The notes under the pieces are model-generated. The model was not told the DNA's origin and made no database searches. It saw nothing but the letters and a program-made list of their open reading frames with translations. This document shows, in pieces, positions 6,714 through 9,543 of a stretch of 9,543 nucleotides of DNA. Both the position numbers and the translations under genes were made by a program. Location of the stretch: assembly GCA_044359885.1 (NCBI GenBank), contig JBIKLI010000156.1, positions 1 to 9,543 of the forward strand, given 5' to 3'. The stretch is from CAIOSQ01 sp044359885 (GTDB lineage Bacteria; Pseudomonadota; Alphaproteobacteria; CACIAM-22H2). Positions within the stretch are counted from its first letter, which is position 1. Each line of letters starts with the position of its first letter.

Positions 6714-7657
6714 GGCCGCATCTGTCGGTCGTGGCGCCGGTCTTCCGGGAGGAAGACAACGTCGCCGAGTTCTGCCGGCGCGTCGGCGCCGCGCTCGCCG
6801 GCGTCACGAAGGACTACGAGATCATCCTGGTCGAGGACGGCGGCGGCGACGGCTCCTGGGCGCGGATCGTCGCGGCGGCGCGCGGCGACGCGCGGATCAA
6901 GGGCCTGCGCTTCGCGCGAAATTTCGGCCAGCACTACGCCATCACCGCGGGGCTGTCCGCGGCGCGCGGCGACTGGGTCGTGGTCATGGACAGCGACCTG
7001 CAGGACCGGCCCGAGGTGATCCCCGAGCTCTACGCCAAGGCGCGACAGGGCTTCGAGATCGTCTTCGTCGCGCGCCGCGACCGGCCCGAACCCTGGTGGT
7101 ACCGGATCGCGCAGCGCGGCTTCTATGCCTTGTTCCGCTGGCTGGCCGGGACCGACTACGATCCGGCGCACGGCAATTTCTCGATCCTGTCGCGCCGGGT
7201 GCTGGCGCATTATCTGGCGCTCAACGAACAGTTGCGTTTCTACGGCGGGATGCTGGCCTGGCTCGGTTTCCCGCGCGCCTCGATCGAGGCCGCCCATGGC
7301 CGGCGGCACGCCGGACGCTCGGTCTACACGCTGCGCGACCGGCTGCGGCTCGCCGGCACCGTCATCGTCGCCCATTCCGACCGGCCGCTCCACCTGTCGA
7401 TCGGCTTCGGCTGCCTGATGGCGGCCGGCGCGTTCCTTTACGGCGTCGCGCTGCTGCTGCGCGCGCTGAGCGGGCAGATCGCGGTCCAGGGCTACGCCAG
7501 CATGATGGTGTCGATCTTCTTCATCGGCGGTCTCGTGCTGATCGTGCAGGGGATCGTCGGGGTCTATATCGGCAAGATCTACGCCGAGGCGCGGCGCCGG
7601 CCGCTCTACGTCGTCGCCGAGACCGTCGGTCTGCCGCCCCCGGAGATCCGGCCATGA
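6710..7657 (+). CDS. Family 2 glycosyltransferase, GtrB/ArnC/dolichol-phosphate-mannose-synthase type
   Basis: A 315-residue inner-membrane enzyme expected to transfer a sugar from a nucleotide donor to polyprenyl phosphate on the cytoplasmic face. The GT-A domain begins SVVAPVFREEDNV (residues 6-18). VEDGGGDGSW (41-50) occupies the place of the usual DDGS motif, and MDSDLQD (93-99) carries the metal-binding DxD. NFGQHYAITAGL (71-82) and GNFSILSRR are also typical. Two C-terminal hydrophobic segments, about 220-250 and 265-290, anchor it. The start is inferred: no ATG is available, and TTG at 6710 overlaps the epimerase TGA (TTGA) and leaves five residues before the first strand; the next GTG, at 6731, would cut into that strand. 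No clear Shine-Dalgarno is seen, which suggests translation coupled to the epimerase. Its stop overlaps the next ATG (ATGA). The following gtrA-like and GT39-like genes fit a lipid-linked sugar donor pathway. Confidence 0.92.
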   Translation: MRPHLSVVAPVFREEDNVAEFCRRVGAALAGVTKDYEIILVEDGGGDGSWARIVAAARGDARIKGLRFARNFGQHYAITAGLSAARGDWVVVMDSDLQDRPEVIPELYAKARQGFEIVFVARRDRPEPWWYRIAQRGFYALFRWLAGTDYDPAHGNFSILSRRVLAHYLALNEQLRFYGGMLAWLGFPRASIEAAHGRRHAGRSVYTLRDRLRLAGTVIVAHSDRPLHLSIGFGCLMAAGAFLYGVALLLRALSGQIAVQGYASMMVSIFFIGGLVLIVQGIVGVYIGKIYAEARRRPLYVVAETVGLPPPEIRP

Positions 7658-8358
7658 CCGACGACTGCCTGGTCCGCCAGGATTTCGACAGCGCCGCGTT
7701 CGGCCGTCCGTTCTTCCGCATGCGGCGCTTCGACGCGGACCGCCTGCCGGTCGAACTGGCCGCGCATGCGGCGCACAGCGACGTCATGGTCGACGCCAAG
7801 CTGCCCGCCGACCGGGTCGAGCAGTCGCTGTTCCTTCAGCGGCTGGGGTTCCGCAAGGTCTCGACGCAGATCGCGCTTTCGCGCCGCGTCGACGGCGCGG
7901 AGCACGGCGAAGACGGCGCGCGCATCTCGGCGCGGCTGGCGCTGGCCCCCGAGGAGATCGCGCGCCACGCCGCGAACTTCGTCTACGACCGCTTCGCCCT
8001 CGACATCGCGATCGATCGCGCCGGCCATGACGCCTTCTTCGCCCGCTGGATCGCCAACTCGCTGTCCGGCGCCCGTCACCGGATCGCCGACCGGCCCGGC
8101 GGGTTCCTCACCTTCCGCGACGAGGGCGACGCGCTCAGGATCGACCTGCTGTCGGTCCTCGACAAGGGCAAGGGCATCGGCAGGGGCCTGCTGCGCGCCG
8201 TGCTCGCCCATGGCGGCCGACTCGGCCGCACGCGGGTCGACGTGGTGACCGAATGCGAGAACCGGCCGGCGATCCGGCTCTATCTGGCGCTGGGCTTCGT
8301 GCCGGTCGGCTTCCAGTCGGCCCTGCATTTCGGACGGCCGTCGACCCATGCGCCGTGA
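7654..8358 (+). CDS. GNAT-family N-acetyltransferase, WecD-like (putative amino-sugar acetyltransferase)
   Basis: A 234-residue cytoplasmic acetyl-CoA-dependent transferase. The N-terminal segment RQDFDSAAFGRPFFRMRRFD (8-27) resembles the WDSxFFG opening of WecD-type proteins, and DRFALDIAIDRA followed by FFARWIANSLSG (112-139) fits the same group. Motif A is LSVLDKGKGIGRGLL (166-180), with the GKGIG pyrophosphate-binding loop. The end of the GNAT core is ENRPAIRLYLALGFVPVG (202-219). WecD acetylates the 4-amino group of dTDP-fucosamine. With an aminotransferase in the same operon, N-acetylation of the amino sugar it makes is the likely job, but the substrate is inferred from context. Translation is coupled: the ATG overlaps the glycosyltransferase stop by four bases, with GGAG at 7642-7645 as binding site. 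The gene end overlaps the gtrA-like gene by 11 bases. Confidence 0.86.
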   Translation: MTDDCLVRQDFDSAAFGRPFFRMRRFDADRLPVELAAHAAHSDVMVDAKLPADRVEQSLFLQRLGFRKVSTQIALSRRVDGAEHGEDGARISARLALAPEEIARHAANFVYDRFALDIAIDRAGHDAFFARWIANSLSGARHRIADRPGGFLTFRDEGDALRIDLLSVLDKGKGIGRGLLRAVLAHGGRLGRTRVDVVTECENRPAIRLYLALGFVPVGFQSALHFGRPSTHAP

Positions 8359-8740
8359 ACCGGCGCGCGCGGCGCTGCGCTGGGCCGCGAGCGGCGCGGC
8401 GCTCAACGCCGCGCTCTATCTCGCCTACATGGTGCTCGCGGAAGGGCCGCTCGGCCCGCGCGGCGCCATGACGGCCACCTACGCCGCCGGAATCGCCGCC
8501 GGCTACGTCGTGAACCGCAGCTGGTCCTTCGGCCATCGTGGCGCGATCGGCGGCTCGCTCAGGCGCTACCTCGCCCTCTATCTGGGCGGCTACGCGCTCA
8601 ATCTCGCGGCGCTGACGATCGCGGTCGACGCGCTGGGCGCGCCGCACGCCCTGGTCCAGGCCGCCGCGATCCCGGCCCTCGCCGTCGTCTTCTTCCTCGC
8701 GCAACGTCACTGGGTGTTCGCACATGACCCTGGCTCCTGA
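8348..8740 (+). CDS. GtrA-like small four-helix membrane protein
   Basis: A 130-residue inner-membrane protein with four predicted hydrophobic segments (about residues 11-31, 42-58, 72-91 and 100-121). GtrA-family marks are AAGYVVNRSWSFGHRG (50-65), matching the GxxxNRxWxF pattern after the second helix, and FFLAQRHWVF (115-124) at the end of the fourth. GtrA proteins are proposed to flip, or help flip, polyprenyl-phosphate-linked sugars made by GtrB so that a periplasmic transferase can use them; this is established mainly for O-antigen glucosylation. Its place between a GtrB-like enzyme and a GT39-like transferase fits that role, with the GNAT gene inserted between GtrB and GtrA. It overlaps the GNAT gene by 11 bases and the next gene by 17. 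Length is normal for the family. Confidence 0.9.
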   Translation: MRREPARAALRWAASGAALNAALYLAYMVLAEGPLGPRGAMTATYAAGIAAGYVVNRSWSFGHRGAIGGSLRRYLALYLGGYALNLAALTIAVDALGAPHALVQAAAIPALAVVFFLAQRHWVFAHDPGS

Positions 8741-9543
8741 AGCGCGCGCACTGGCGCACGGGCTGTTCGCCGCCGCGATGGGCTACGCGGCCTTCGCGGT
8801 CTTCGCGCTCAACATCGACACCGCCGACCATCGCGACGAGGCGCTGGCGGCGCTGGCGGGGATCGCCGGCGCCGTACCGTTGCTGATCGCGGCCTGGCTG
8901 CTTCGCCACGCGCTGCGCGACGCCGCCGGCGCCGCGGTCGCGATGCTGGCGCGGGTGCCGCCGCGACGGCTGGCTGCGGCGGCCTGGCTGGCCGGCGTCG
9001 CGCTGCGTCTGGCCTGGATCGCCGCGGTACCGCCGGTCCAGGTGTCCGACGGCGCGTCGTACCACGCCCTCGCGGTCAAGCTCGCCGCAGGGGCCGAGTA
9101 CGCGGCAGCCGGCACGCGCGCCTACTGGCCGCCCGGCCTGCCGCTGGCGCTGGCCGCCTGGATCCTGGCCTTCGGGGATCGCTGGATCCTGCCGCTGCTC
9201 CACAATCTGGTCCTCTTCTCGATCACCCTCTGGGCGGCACGCCGGCTGGCGCGCCGCCTCGCCGGCGAGCCCGCGGCCGCGATCGCGGCGATCCTGCTCG
9301 CGCTCTGGCCCAGCCATGTGATGAGCGCCGGGCTCGCGACCAAGGAACTGCAGGTCCTGGCTCTGGTCACCCTGGCCCTGGCGCTCTATCCGACGCGGGC
9401 GCGCGGCGGTCACGCGCTCTGCGCCGGCATCGCCTTCGGCCTCGCGACGCTGACCCAGCCGGCGCTGCTGCTTGCGCCGACCGCCTTCCTGGCCTTCGAG
9501 GCGCTGCGCGCTTCGTCCTGGCGCGGCGCGACGCTGCGCAGCC
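8724..9543 (+). CDS. Multi-spanning membrane glycosyltransferase, GT39/GT83 (PMT/ArnT) type, cut by the window
   Basis: Open from the ATG at 8724 to the window edge: 273 residues without a stop. It is highly hydrophobic, with about six or seven helices in the visible part. After the second helix pair comes PPVQVSDGASYHALAVKLA (residues about 102-120), whose Asp occupies the place of the catalytic, lipid-donor-contacting acidic residue in the first periplasmic loop of this superfamily. It is followed by the typical YWPPGLPLALA (about 134-144). WPSHVMSAGLATKELQVLAL (about 195-214) also fits. Such enzymes take a sugar from a polyprenyl-phosphate donor and attach it to a periplasmic acceptor such as lipid A, protein or glycan. 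Here the donor would be made by the GT2 and handled by the GtrA-like protein. The acceptor cannot be read, and the C-terminal half is missing. The start overlaps the gtrA-like gene by 17 bases and lacks a clear binding site, which suggests coupling. Confidence 0.87.
   Translation, partial: MTLAPEARALAHGLFAAAMGYAAFAVFALNIDTADHRDEALAALAGIAGAVPLLIAAWLLRHALRDAAGAAVAMLARVPPRRLAAAAWLAGVALRLAWIAAVPPVQVSDGASYHALAVKLAAGAEYAAAGTRAYWPPGLPLALAAWILAFGDRWILPLLHNLVLFSITLWAARRLARRLAGEPAAAIAAILLALWPSHVMSAGLATKELQVLALVTLALALYPTRARGGHALCAGIAFGLATLTQPALLLAPTAFLAFEALRASSWRGATLRS

Noticed and set aside
6830..6859. VEDGGGDGSW in the GT2 seen as a damaged DDGS motif
   Set aside because: Acidic and glycine spacing is kept, and from memory a subgroup of these enzymes carries VEDxGGDxSW, so it is likely normal variation.
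1..9543. CRISPR array, tRNA or rRNA genes, insertion sequences, toxin-antitoxin or phage genes
   Set aside because: No regularly spaced direct repeats, no RNA gene signature and no transposase, integrase or toxin-like product seen on either strand.

Overview
This is a very GC-rich, densely coded bacterial window. The gene content, GC-rich codon use and overall style of the proteins suggest an alphaproteobacterium, perhaps of the Rhodospirillales type. That placement is an inference; there is no rRNA or other marker to fix it.

Layout. Bases 1-820 (minus) hold the 5' three quarters of queA (tRNA queuosine modification), cut by the window edge. Facing away from it is a classical short-chain dehydrogenase/reductase (1002-1787, plus). 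Next comes a polytopic polyprenyl-phosphate sugar-1-phosphate transferase of the WecA/WbpL/MraY superfamily (1906-2937, plus). It converges, with a 7-base gap, on an amidase-signature hydrolase (2945-4357, minus). A 109-base divergent gap separates the amidase from a tightly packed plus-strand operon that runs off the right edge. The operon order is DegT/DnrJ/EryC1 aminotransferase (4467), extended-SDR sugar epimerase/dehydratase (5661), GtrB/ArnC-like family 2 glycosyltransferase (6710), WecD-like GNAT acetyltransferase (7654), GtrA-like small membrane protein (8348) and a family 39/83-like multi-spanning glycosyltransferase (8724 to the edge). From the epimerase onward every junction overlaps by 3 to 17 bases.

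How the genes may work together. The operon looks like a complete route for making, lipid-loading, flipping and transferring a modified sugar. The aminotransferase and epimerase would make a nucleotide-linked amino sugar, and the GNAT would N-acylate it. The GT2 would load it onto polyprenyl phosphate, GtrA would help move it across the membrane, and the GT39-like enzyme would attach it to a periplasmic acceptor. This parallels the Arn (aminoarabinose/lipid A) and Gtr logics, but with an acetyltransferase and a GtrA protein in place of formyl handling and ArnE/F. The WecA/WbpL-like transferase upstream points to a wider surface-glycan locus.

The most unusual non-coding structure is a pair of related, roughly 80-base palindromic elements flanking the dehydrogenase. 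One has a perfect 26-base inverted repeat. The most unusual coding detail is the epimerase, whose YxxxK catalytic lysine is replaced by threonine.
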